Origin: Polytrichum commune
Lineage: Eukaryota > Streptophyta > Polytrichopsida > Polytrichales > Polytrichaceae
Length of the DNA: 64,000 nucleotides
Assembly: GCA_950295325.1 (NCBI GenBank)
Contig: OX485808.1
Span: 39,266,527-39,330,526 of the forward strand
Reading direction: 5' to 3'
Shown: piece by piece, positions 46,773 through 58,693 of the stretch
Layout of the letters: each line of letters begins with the position of its first letter
Position numbering within the stretch: the stretch's first letter is position 1
Notes under the pieces: generated by a model
Told to the model about the DNA's origin: nothing
Databases searched by the model: none
Seen by the model: only the letters and a program-made list of their open reading frames with translations
Made by a program: the position numbers and the translations under genes

Positions 46773-49700
46773 TCAGCGGTCTTCGTTCCGCCTCCGCCTC
46801 CTCCCAATGCTTTGTTGTGCGTTCGGCTCGTCCGCTGCAGTATTGTCTCTCAATGCCGTCATCTGCAATTCCATGTCCGTCAACACCTGAACGTCGTCGC
46901 TGGACCCCTCTTGCCCGAGGGCCAGCTCCACTTCCGTGGAGCTGATGCGTCTGCTCCGAGTCTCTTTCTTCATGACCACAGACCAACCTGGCATGGACTT
47001 GTCTTCCACAAAAAACACCTGCAAGAAACAATCTGGGAGGTGAGTCGGGTCGAGTGTTGTGTGCGGGATCGCAATACACACCTTCCACTGTCACCGTGGC
47101 AAAAGTGAGGATTATTTTACCTGTGACGCCAAAGCCGGGAGAAGGTACGGATTTGTCGTGTCGCGTGGCCTCGCCGCCATGTTCGCCAACCAAAACCCGT
47201 GCGAATCGCGGCGCAGTCTTGGACGGTCCTCCGTATGTTTCGCAACCCAGGAGACAACCATCAAGACGATGTTTAGATTTCCATAACTCAGAACCAAAAT
47301 TCTTTTCAGTACACCCACTCTCTTACCAATTGGACCTGCACAGTGCTGGATGCCAAACCGCCGCCGCATCTTCTGCTTTCAAGTTCCGCCACACCCGAAT
47401 CAAATGTTACATGTCGTGGCCCTCCCTCCTCCATGTCGACCCTGTAATGTGATCCGTACGATGTCATTCCACTGAATGCGCAGACTTTCCTCGATGGAGG
47501 CACTGAAAGGGCCATAAGTTCTGGCCGTTCATCCTGCTCTGCTGCGGTCATCGTTGTGCACCGACGCCTCAGCCACATTGCGAAACTTGTTGCACTATTG
47601 CTCCTTGTCGCCTCCTCCAGGTGGTCCCTGTGGCACGATTTGTGCGTACAAATGGGGGCACGAATTATTGGTTCGGTCTTCTACAACAAGGAACGACAAT
47701 TCAGATGTGCTCATGTTGTAGGTTTACCTCCGCATCTCCTCCGTGCAACCATGGTGCATAATGACGTACGTGTGTGCCCGTTCAAGCTCTGCCTCCGAAA
47801 TGTTGTAGACGCGCCCCCCCCCCCCTCCACTACCGATGCCCTCTGGGACTCCTCCTCCTCCGCTTCCCAGATGTGGCGTTTCGTGTACTGGTGCAGGTTG
47901 AGGTATTCCGTGCAGAAGCCCAGTGCTTCCTCCGCCACGTACCCTTTTGCCATTGAAGCCTCGGGTTGTGCTCTGTTTCTCACAAAGGATTTCAGCGTGC
48001 CGAGGTACCTTTCGCAAGGATACATCCACCTTCCTCCGACTGGCCCACATAGCTCGAGCTCATCAACCAAGTGCACCAGGGTGTGCTCCATTACATCAAA
48101 GAAGGAGGGAGGAAAGCATACCTCCATAAAACAAAGTGTCTCGGCTACATAGACTCTCAACGCCGCAATTTCTGTCCTCTCGACAACTCTTGAGCAGATG
48201 CGGTTCAAACTCTTCCCCAGCCTCACCAACGCCATCCTTTGCAACGGTTGCAGTAGCGTTCTACTAACGACTGGTATGATTTGTTGTATAAGGCAGTGGT
48301 AATCATGGGATTTGAGTCCCTGGAATTTGGCCTTTTTCAAGTGTTTCCCCAGAGCGGACCCGTACCCACTGGGAGTGTAGATGGCGCTTACCTCTTCAAT
48401 GAAGAGTTTCTTCTCGGCGTCCGTGAACACGTACGGAGCTTGGGGCTTCAGAAATGCCTGCCGGTTAGGCCTAGGGCGCAGCCACAGCTCGCGACGAACC
48501 CCTAGCTCCTCCATGTCCCTTCTTGACTCCACAGTATCTTTGTCCCCAAATAAATACTTCAACACGGATTCTGCAATGTTTTTTTCTACATGCATGACGT
48601 CCAGCACATGCCGGACGGGCAGTTCCTGCACAGATAGGCAGAAAAGCAATAAATAAGACAGCACCTAACAAAACTCCTAATTCAAGTTTGGGCAAGTATG
48701 TTGCCTTACCCTCCAGTACGGCAAGGAGAACAGCGCAGGTAGCCTCTTGACACCGCTACACAACATTGGGTCGCCCTCGGCAGCCAACCTTCCCCCATAT
48801 CGTGCGTACTCCGCACGCATGAATGCCCATCGTATGTGGCTGGAGGCGTCCATGCGTGCGGGCTCCTCTCCCAGCTCCTCAGTGGAAAATACAGACACAT
48901 CGCGGCGAAATGGATGGTTTGGCGGTAACCACCTTCGGTGACTGCCGCCATACACAACCTTGGATAGATGCTCTGAGTACCTGGAAGGAGTGTTGGGACC
49001 GCACACTGGGCAAGCACAGTACCCCTTGTTCGACGTGCCTGCCATCATGGCATAGGCGGGGAAGTCGTGTATGCACCACAGTAGAATAGCTCGCAGTGTG
49101 AAAGTAGCCTCCCCCCGCCATCGAGCCGCATCATTGCACATTACTCCCTCCGTCCACAATTCTCTTAGTTCCTCTAGCAATGGACCTAGGAAAACATCGA
49201 AGTGTGCAGTTGTCACTGCCTCCGGTCCAGGTATGAGAAGGCTAAGCATTATGAAGAATTTTTTGGTTGTCAACCAAGGTGGTATGTTGTAGTTCAATAA
49301 CAACACAGGGCACAAGGAGTGTGTTGACCTTTTTTGAGAGTAAGGGTTGACACCGTCTGCACACAAGCCCAAATGCATGTTCCTGCTATCGGCCGAAAAC
49401 TCCCCGTGTCTCTCTCTCACATGCTGCCACTGCGGTGAATCGTATGGCCCCCGCATCCTGCCGTCACTGGACATGTTGTCCCCGTGCCAAGTCATTAATG
49501 ACGCCAGCTGTGGCGTTGAAAACATCCTTTTTAAACGCGGCACCAATGGAAAGTGCCTCAATACCTTTATTGGCACTCTAGATAGCCCGACTCGTTTGTA
49601 TCTGCCCGCCTCACATATGGGGCAGGTTTCTAGTTCTGCGTATTCACGTCTAAATAGTACACATCCATTTCTACACGCGTCTATGGCGTCGTACCTCAAA

Positions 49701-51014
49701 CCCAGTCTGGAGACCATGGTTGTGGCTATCCCCTCGCTCGTCGGCAGTGAGTTCGGCAAGGGCAGAATGACCTTTGAAAATAAATGCAGCAATTCGGTGA
49801 TGCATGCATTGGTAACTTTGTGTGTACGGCAAACATTCATGAACAACAAAGTGCTGTCTAATCTAGATAAATCGGATCCACAAAAAAAGGGTGTTCTGCA
49901 CTCATCGTTAAGAGCCGATGCATCCTCAAAAGCCGTGCAACCATTCTCCCCTTCTTCGTCTGCTTCCCCCTCCATATCTGCCGCGAATGCATCGTCGTTC
50001 TCATCTGCCTCGAGGTCGCTCCCAGAGTCTGCGCTGCTACACGTTTCGCTGTCTGCACTTCAACCACGTTTGCCAGCAGTTCAGTGCATACATTCTAATG
50101 GAGCCACGCGTGTTGCGTCTGGGGCCAGCACAACCTATATCCACGTGGCGATTCTATGCCCTTTCACACAGGTGGTTATACAAGAGCATATGTAATACAC
50201 GCTGCCATCAATGGCGTGGGGACGCACCTTGCTGGTCAACCTCAACGCCTGCCGACGGGCTCCTGCTCTCGCCTCTATGTCGTGACATGGACGCACCGCT
50301 GCTGTCATCTGCAACAGGAATGCTTTCATTGTTCCTGTTCCTGCTGCCGGCCATGCCGGACATGGAGTTCGAGTGCACCACGTCGGCGGTCTCCATTATG
50401 TCCCTCATCAGCTCTTCGGCTGGCCCTTCAACCACGCAGCGCCGATTTCTCCAACCCAATTGAGACGCTGCGTCCATTGTCGCATATGCAGTTGCCCATT
50501 CCTCGTCCGAACTGTCCCGGTCTTCGCTCTGCACCAAACAATCACATATCATGTACATCCACCCATCTTTCTCCAAAGTGCAACACACCGCCTGCAACCA
50601 TTCACGCCTCCCTTGCTCCGTGTGATCTTGCCAAGTAATCTCGTCACCAAATTCTGCCATGAGTACATTTTTACATACCGGCTTCATGTGAGCACCTGCC
50701 AACAACCTTCTTGACTTTCTATTTAATGGAAATAGGCGAAGAATGAGACCCGGTCCAACTCCAATTTCGTAACTTACCTCTTCCTGCAACCTTTTCATCG
50801 GGTGTCTGCCATAGTCGCGGACATGCTTTGCTTGCGTCGTCCTCAACAATGGTCTGCCAAACAGACACAGCGTGCATGGGCATCTGCTGGTGGGGCTTCC
50901 GGTCCTCATCTGCCGTTCTGTTTCTCGGCGCCACATTTTGGCGTCCCTCATTTCAATTCTCCTTGCATTGGTGGTCGGAAGTCTTCCATGGGCATTCCTC
51001 TCCTCCATGTCCAT
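46773..51014 (-). pseudogene. CACTA Tnp2 transposase, frame-broken
   Basis: Exons: 51014-50228 (MDMEERN start; Transpos_assoc-like CPCTLC...KHVRDYGRHP), 50052-48710 (Transposase_21 core: CPICEAGRYKR, a PRLKRMF part, MTWHGDN, HLGLCADGVNP, LTTKKFFIMLSLLIPGP, CPVCGPNTPSRY), 48625-47728 (RHVLDVMHVEKN and the DUF4218 region ending YNISEAELERAHTYV), 47627 onwards (conserved PSRKVCAFSGM), one ending at 47121 (VVSWVAKHTE to NPYLLPALASQ) and 47018-46773 (FFVEDKSMPGWSVVMKKE). Family role: binds and cuts CACTA ends. Two breaks: in the 48625-47728 exon a 12-C run (47,814-47,825) shifts the frame by one, and near 47,305-47,335 another one-base shift is needed. Splice sites are otherwise consensus and no stops occur elsewhere, so decay is recent, or the run length is a sequencing error. 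Confidence 0.85.
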
Positions 51015-51099
51015 GTGTGGCCTTACCTCACCCTTGCCAAGTTCGCAAATTCCATTCTTTTGGGCACGTTGTTGTGTGCAAAATGACAAACCACTGCAA

Positions 51100-53500
51100 C
51101 ACAAAATATTCCACCCTGTGTGGCATATTGCGCATACGACACAACTGTCGCAGCCAACTAGGACAGTTGATACACGGCATGCACACTATCAATAATGTTT
51201 TACACTGGCGCCGCAAATTATTGTCCGCTTCTACCAATATACAGACGAGAACCCTTCGCATGGCCAGGAATTGCTTGTGCATCTGCGTTTATTGCTAGCA
51301 GGTTGGTGTCCATGGTTGGTGTTCAGGTTTTGTTCGCACAAAATTGGTTCACACATGAGGCAAACACAAGCGACAATGGCACACTTACCTACGTTCACCT
51401 ACACCTCGCTTCTGCAGCTGTCTCCGATTCGCCGGGGACGTCCGTCACCAACGCGGTCGCTGCCGGGAGCCAATCGTATGTCAATGCGATTGTCTTCGCT
51501 CAATTTCCAGAAATGCCGCTGCAACGCCCCCCACTTGCACAAAAAAATTATTTGCCTTTCAATATAGCATGATCTGCCCTTAATGGACACGCATTAAGTG
51601 TGCACCAAAGACTGCGGCCCCCCACATTATATGGGTCAAATATGGTCGTCCTCTGTCTCCACAATTAAAAGTGTCCCACTCAATTGTGCAAACATCCATA
51701 GCATTGTTTTTTATTTTATTTTTCTGGGTCCCGGCGCATCCCTGATTCACACTGACACTGTTTTCCATTCTCCGTTAAGACTCAGCGAACACATCTCAAC
51801 ATGCAGTAAACATGTGGACAAAAACTAATTGTTGCATCCCATCCACACACCAACAGCCTCACTTGAACGCCTGGTTGAACATCACTTGATTGAACAGCTA
51901 TATGCACTGAACTCGACTTTGCAAACCTCTGGCATCGTTGGGACAACAAACATACTTACATATAATCCAGCGGTTCGGGCGAGTGTTCGTATCCACGCTT
52001 CGATTCGCACATAAATGTCGGGACACATCTGTCCAAACTCCAGCAGTGACTATCGTCCAATCCTTCCTGCACAATCTTTTCATCCGGTTTAGACTGTTAC
52101 CGACATACATTCTTGAATAATCCTGCGAACTTATTGTCCCTCATCCATTTATGCTGTTTCAAATAAGATGTTCCAGTTGGCTGTTCTGGTTGTCCCTTAA
52201 AACTTCACGACTTTTAACACACTTTTGGTCGTTCAAATATTCCCAAAACCCAGGCTTCGGGTTTGAAACCATGTTGTCGGCAAGCTCGGAGTTCAAGGGC
52301 AATTGTTATGAACTCGACAACTATAGGGGGGCAATTGAGTTTTCTCAAAGCAACACGATCGAAATTGTGGCCTCACAGCTAGCACTAAAATTCTTGGTCC
52401 ACATTTTCTCTTCCTTCATTCTCCCCTTCCCTGGGCAGTATAATCACTTGGGGCCGGTGTTAAAAATGCCCTAGGCTTGCTGCCACGACCTATTCCCGTC
52501 TTGGATGAAACACATGATGTTGGAAGTTAGGGTACAGTTTAAAGAGGGAGATGATTTAATGTTGAGAACGATAGACTGCGGGGGATAGACCCTGTGAGAA
52601 TATAATGGGCTGTCAGTTATTTCAATCAATGTATACATTACACTACATCATTGTGCACGTGGTTTTCGTGTCGGAAAAACAGGGGGGAATTACTGAACGT
52701 ATACAAGTGTTACAACATACAATAGAAACACATTGGACCTGTCCCCCATGAAATACAGAACCGCCCCGGAAGCCGCCACTCAACCCAACGTTGTTGAAGT
52801 TGTGATTATGTGAGACTGGCACATCCGCTTTGGGTGGGGGGAGTAGCTGCAATTGCGCTAACACCCCACCTTTGCCCGCATAAAGGTTGCCGTCCCAGAT
52901 AGTGCCGCGCAAAATTCACGCGTATCGGGGTGGTTCCGCAAACAGATTTATCTACATACCGATGTTCAGCAATCTTACCCGCAATGCTCTTGTCTACTAT
53001 GCTCTTCTTTACCCTCATGCGCAACCATCAGCCCCAATAACATGCACACCTCACAACACAACGCTGTTGCATCCCATACGCCCCCCCAAGCTTTGGCGAT
53101 GTGAGCTTGGATAACATCTTCCTCGTCCTCCGCATTAACTCCTGCTCCAAAGCAAATCCCCCATTATTTACATTTCTCTTCCTCTTTGACCGTACTATAC
53201 ATCAACTTCAGCTACTAACAATAACCTATTGCACCACAACATAGTGCCGCATTAACATTGCAGTGCAATATTTGGACAGGTTGCCACACCTACAGCACGC
53301 TATGTACGTCCAAGTGCGTGTGCCTCTTGGGCACACATCAGTGTGCTATGAATTGGGGTTCCATGCGTCAGTCCATTTACGCCTCCGACATTCGTGCGCC
53401 GGGTAAATGCGCAAACAAGCGGTTTACACATGCTTTGCATGTAGATCTAAAAACATAGGTGTTCTTCGTACATGCATGTTTTGGGAGGGAATTCGGAAGG
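51100..53500. other. CACTA-internal region between Tnp2 and next gene
   Basis: Upstream of the Tnp2 start. I see no convincing coding region. Short frames exist on both strands without family motifs or splice support. Probably holds the Tnp2 promoter and spacer. Confidence 0.45.
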
Positions 53501-53799
53501 GAGTTCAGGATATGAAATCACAACAAGACATATTGAACAAGGAGATGTCCCAGAACCACATCATGTGAGCACAATCACCTGGGCACCAGGGAGCATTCCA
53601 TTTCGTCGAATCCCCACCCCTGCGGTGGGTGGGGGCGCGTTCACGCGTGCGCTGCCTCGTAGCGTCGGGGACTGTCAACTACGCAGTGACTCCGATGTCT
53701 CATTCCCAGCATATAGCCGTGGGGGGGGTTTAGGTTTGTAGCGCCGGGCATTGTGCAGTTGTCGTCCATACCATTGCAGTTGTCCTCCTTCCCCAAATG

Positions 53800-55411
53800 T
53801 GTCTGCAGGTTCGCTCAGAAGACGACACCAAACCGCAACGACACGCCCCTGCGCACCGCTCGGGTTGATCCCCTGCCCAGAAGCCCTCCGACGCTGGGCA
53901 CACGCACAAGCACACATGCGAACATTGGGGAAGCGCTCTTCGAGTTCCCGCAAAGCAATTGCAAGGGCTACGCTACCTTGATTAAGGACTGCAAAACTTT
54001 CGGCCGTGGATTGTTGCATCTACGCGAACTGCAGCAGGACAAAGGCAAAACCCTTGACGGGCGTCGACAACATTAGGTCGACGTTTGCGTCTCCCTCTGC
54101 AAGCGAGGTGTGGCCTGCATGTGCCCCGTTGACCACCATTGTGCTGTCCGTCTGGCGGGTTGACGTCCGCGGGTGGGCAGGCCCGTCAACATTGACGGGC
54201 TGCCCGCAGACCAAAATGTGTCTCAATTCATCCCAAACACAGCGGTCGGGCAGGGCATACTGCCCTGCCCAAACCCTGGAGATGGTACCGCTCCACCCCT
54301 CCCCCCCCTTCCAATTTGTGTAGATAGCCGTCTCCACGCTCAGTCTCCGCACCCTCCGTCGAGCTCTGTAGTCCTCCAGTCGGCGCTGCGGCCCGTCCAT
54401 GGATCGCTTTGCAATTTGAATTAAAACCGAGGCCCAATCCCTCCATCATGGTTGGGGTTCGATTTGACACCCCGATGGTCCTCTCATAGCTAGATGACGT
54501 TTCATTGAGTCCATTCACACAAAATCTCATGATTTGGTCCTTTACGGTTACGCACTGAATGCTCTCAATGTGAAAGCCGCGATGGACAATGAGTGTTGGC
54601 AAAGCAATCATTGGATGGGGTGATCGGGCACCCCATAATGGGCTGCCGCCCATGGCATGTCGCGATGTCATTTCAGGTGGGGCCACGTGGCTTGCTACCA
54701 GCGCCCTCTCCAGAGTTCTCCATTCACCTGCAATACTCCCGTTTCTCTGCTGTCGCGACGATTGCTTTCAACCAGCCCACTGCATCCATCGACTGGGGTG
54801 TACCGAGTTCTGCTCTGCACAGGGTGTTAAACCTGTGGCAGACTCTACTGGTTGATAGTCGAAGGAGTGAACCTCAGCATCGGTGTCGGTGGTTTTTTTT
54901 CGCCCAATTGTCGCCCTCGTCTGTGCATCACACAGTGCCCTGTCTGGCGTGGCTGGCGTGCCGGTTACCCGACTCCTGGGCGGCACTGTTCGGCGAGATC
55001 ATGTGACCATTGAATTGCAAGGTTCGACGGTAACGCACCGCGGCGCGCGGGTAGGGCTGCGGCAGCGGAGGGGCGTTCTGCATGGCGCGGTGAATTGGAG
55101 AGATTGCATGCGGGTCTCTGACAGCATCTGCCATTAACACACATTGGTGGTGAAACGGCATTGAGGCTTGTAACCGCAGTTTGAGGCAAGTATGGTGTAT
55201 GTACCACTGGTGGCGGTACAGTAGACTTTAGTGCTTCATGCACAAGCTCCTCGATGTGGCTGTCGAGGCCTGATCCTGCTTTTGCATTTCCCCCGAGGCT
55301 CACGCCGTCACCATATAAGGCTACGACTGTTTTGGCGAAAACAATGGTTTTTCTTTCCCAGGCGCCCCGACGCCTGTGCTCACTGCCGGGCAGCTTTGCA
55401 GGGTTATCCAC
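53800..55411 (-). pseudogene. Uncharacterised CACTA-internal gene (exon set incomplete)
   Basis: Several - strand stretches have coding character: about 55,411-55,090 (KTIVFAKTVVALYGDGV, HIEELVHEALKS), 54,700-54,420 (VASHVAPPEMTSRHAMGG, a HIESIQCVTVKDQIMRF part, MEGLGLGFNSN) and 54,400-53,920 (RRLEDYRARRRVRRLSVETA, a KGGEGWSGTIS part, AVLNQGSVALAIALRELEERF). In the last, an in-frame TAG (54,022-54,020) splits otherwise continuous sequence. I could not place all splice sites and recognise no domain. The order (basic N-terminal part, helical Gln/Leu-rich C-terminal part) would suit a DNA-binding accessory protein, but that is a guess. Confidence 0.35.
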
Positions 55412-56306
55412 CCATTTGTTTTTTTCTATTCCCTTTTAGTCCCCTCGTATGTGTCTCAGTCTTCACAGGTTGTCTCTTAGCTTATTTGCTGTCATACCAG
55501 TGCATGTTGCTGGTTTTTTTGGTGCTGCTGAATGTCATGCTTTGTAGGTTCCACGCCGCCTGTGTCTAACGCCAGGACGTCCACCAGCCTGTGCCTGCAT
55601 TGTTAGGAATGTCCCGCACACGGAGGTTAGTATGTTTCTCGTTCTCTACATTAATGTTCCCAGCTCATCGTTTTCCTTTGTTTATTGACAGTGATGTTCT
55701 AGTGGGTCTGTGTTGCATCCAGGGAATCCATAGACAGCAAATGGACGCTCATTTTTGGAAACAAACAGTGCCCTGCTCCACATCAGGACATGTCCACTGT
55801 CCGATCCCTTTGTGTTGTAAGATACTCGTAGTGTCGCGGAGAATAGATAGTTCGGTGTGTAGTGCCATTCATCAAATTCGCACTCAATCATCGACAATTG
55901 AATCGTGGGTTTCGTTTCGACATTGATATTTCAGCCCATTCGTGGAATGCAATGTGTTTATGTCAGTTTGCGTCATTGTTTTCTGAAATGGAGTGCGAGT
56001 CCACTTCTGAGATATGCGACATTCATTGTCGCCAAGCTACACGACAGTATGGGCCAAATGTTTGCTACGAGTATTTTAGCTGTCCATATGGAAAATGTCT
56101 GCTCCCAATCTCTTGGATGTGGCCATACCTAATTCTGCACTGTCATGGCGTACTGTCCACAGCGGTCAGAAACTGTGAGATAGCTTCTAGTGACCTGTAC
56201 ACGCTCTACGCCTGCCAGCCCAGTGGAATTTCGAACATGGCAGAGTGTGAGGCCAAACCCCCCACCCTTAAGCGTCCGTAGTCCGAGTAGTGGGTTTGGG
56301 CTCACA

Positions 56307-58410
56307 TTCCTCCGCGGTATTGGATTTGGACTTGGATGAGTCCATAGTGCAAGGTTCACCCTTCAAGTGGTCTTGGATTTAACTGGAATTTCACTTTTAA
56401 CAACTCAATGTACGATTTCAATACGTATGTGGAGAATGCACAAGTTAACTATGTTATTTTAACCTCCTTATGCTCGGGTGCTATTTTGTCTTTGTTTGCT
56501 TCTAACGTCCATCCGGCTGCTTTAGCTACACAAGCCCTTAAGGATATCCCTCTCCTAAATGGAGTCCGTGCCGTTGACTCTATACTACCACTTGAACTAT
56601 CACTTGTGTATTCCGTATCGCTACTATAAGAGGTCTCACTTGGTGTCTCCATACCGTACATAAGCCTTTAAGTATTAAGAAATACTTATGTGACTTATGT
56701 CAATCTCTCCCTCGCACCTTTGGTCTTTGCTTCCTTCGTCTTGCCATCGCGAGAGTGCTCCACATTCTCCATTAAATTGTGCACGTGATTTATTTTTAAA
56801 GAGAGGATGCAAGTGTTAAAAAAAATACTATTCTCTATAGTCAATCTCAAATACATTTACTTGTGAAAGCCACACATAACACTAACTAGCATAATGTAAC
56901 TAACTACTTGTCTATGAGCTAATTAGGTAGGCTATCTACTAAGCTCCTTCATGAACCCATCTCTTTACTTTCTAATTACATAAACCTAGCTCCTTCATAA
57001 ACCCAGCTCCTTCATAAACCCAGCTTCTTAGCTTCTAACTAAACAAACCCAGCTCCTTCATAAACCCAGCTCCTTCATGAACCCAGCTCCTTAGCTTCTA
57101 ACTAAACAAACCCAGGTCCTTCATAAACCCAGCTCTTTACTTTCTAACTAAACAAACCCAGCTCCTTTATAAACCCAGCTCCTTCATAAACCCACAACTG
57201 TGTAGTTGTAATCCCCAACTACCTCACTAATTATTCAAGCCATTAACTAATCTTCCTACCTAATTTCCCTAATTCTACTAACAACCCCTTTCTAATCACA
57301 CAATTCTTCTCTAATCCTAAAATCCTAAAATCCTAGAGAGGAGAGGGGGAGAGAGAATTTCCTAACTTCACTAAGACTAACTAATCCACACAAGTATATT
57401 TTTGCACTCATCACAACATCAAGTGCTCAACTCTTAAACATGGAACTTGCAACCACGTGTATTCAAAACATGAACTTTAAGTACCACAAATTGGAATCAT
57501 GAATTAACTTTAAAATCCTTCACGTCAACACTAATTCTACCAAGAGGTCAAACCCTCTTCAAGGCTAACAAGCCTTGGCTCTCAAACTAAAAACTAAGCA
57601 CACACATGTGCTCCAATATGGCTTCCCACACCCACACTTATAACTCGTGGGGTGCCTTGGAGCATAAAGGAAAGAAAGGATGAGTGAGGGAAGAATGAGG
57701 GATTATATAGTAAGCTTGAGGGGGTGAGCACCCTCAAGGCTCACGATAAGCCCTTGAGATTTCCTCCTACTTAGTAGGCGCCAATCCTATCTTCTAAGCC
57801 TTCCTCCCTCAAATGATCAACAAGGATCCTAATTCGAACATTTAACTAGCCTTGGCTTTCTACCTACCACACTTTACCAAACTTGGGATGCTTCAACCCA
57901 AACTTAGCCTCCTTCGCTTTCCGCCGCCATAACTTTCTCCCCTTACTTTCCCAAATCGTCGCTCACCACTTAATTCAAACCACGATGCTTAACTCGTGAT
58001 TTGATTGGTGCTTTGAGAATTTGCTTATCCTCCACCTTGCATTCTTCCTTGGGCCTTCCCCATTAAGTGGCCATGATGAGGTGGTCCACTTGTGCGCTCC
58101 ATGTGATCCTCCATTCATCCCAATTCGAATGCACTTGCCTCTTGAGTCACTTTGGTTGTCTCCATCCATTTGTACTAGCCTACTCACTAACTACTCAATC
58201 CAAGTTCTCCTTACCTATCCTCATTCACTCAAATCCTTCCGAAGGTAAAAACACAATAACAACTCACATCCTAGCCTCTTACAACATGGTACTTCTAAGA
58301 CTAACATTTCACTCTTTTTATATTTTTGTGAAGTAACATGCTACTTCAAAGTGCATCAACTAACGTTTCAAGGGTCTAAGACTAAATGTGGGCACCCTTT
58401 TGGGCTCACA
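56307..58410. mobile_element. AT-rich insertion within the CACTA element
   Basis: Composition changes abruptly from GC-rich CACTA sequence to AT-rich DNA, and back at about 58,410. The 12-mer TTTGGGCTCACA occurs at both borders (56,295-56,306 and 58,399-58,410), like a target duplication or repeat-mediated junction. On the - strand the segment has a TATATAAT box (about 57,700), a leader-like pyrimidine-rich part, and a 70-codon frame at 56,661-56,449 (Ser/Thr-rich acidic start). A truncated LTR retrotransposon in - orientation would fit, but no second LTR, primer site or pol domain is seen. Confidence 0.4.
56985..57200. repeat. Tandem repeat of a ~17-bp unit
   Basis: About a dozen copies of ACCCAGCTCCTTCATAA, some joined by TTAGCTTCTAACTAAACAA linkers, giving a higher-order period. 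Non-coding, inside the AT-rich insertion. Confidence 0.85.
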
Positions 58411-58693
58411 CAGAGCCCGATGGACATGTGATTAACAGCACTGCATCCGACACACCGATGGCAGGGCTGGAGGTGCGATAGGACGACCCATCCAGACACC
58501 GAGGCAACCGCGACCAACCTACTCGTCCAGACGGTTGTCGGCGTTCGAGAAAAAGACAGTGTCCCCCCGAGGAGGGTTTCAAACAACCTCCCCCCCCCCC
58601 CTTTCCCCCAACAATGTTCGGTGTTGGGTTGTTTGTTTTATCATGCCCTCGGCAGTGCATGTCTCTAATGTTGGTTCTGCTTTTTTCGTGCAG

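Noticed and set aside
49140-49160. ACTCCCTCCGTCC resembling a Stowaway terminus
   Set aside because: It lies in the Tnp2 coding exon and encodes part of a conserved motif (LWTEGVM).
52625-52665. CACTACATCATTG as a possible CACTA terminus
   Set aside because: It lies inside the element between its genes and has no inverted partner or 3-bp duplication.
56297-56330. TTCCTCCGCGGTATTGGA similar to part of fucosyltransferase exon 2
   Set aside because: A ~19-bp match with two mismatches is expected by chance between positions of a 64-kb window.
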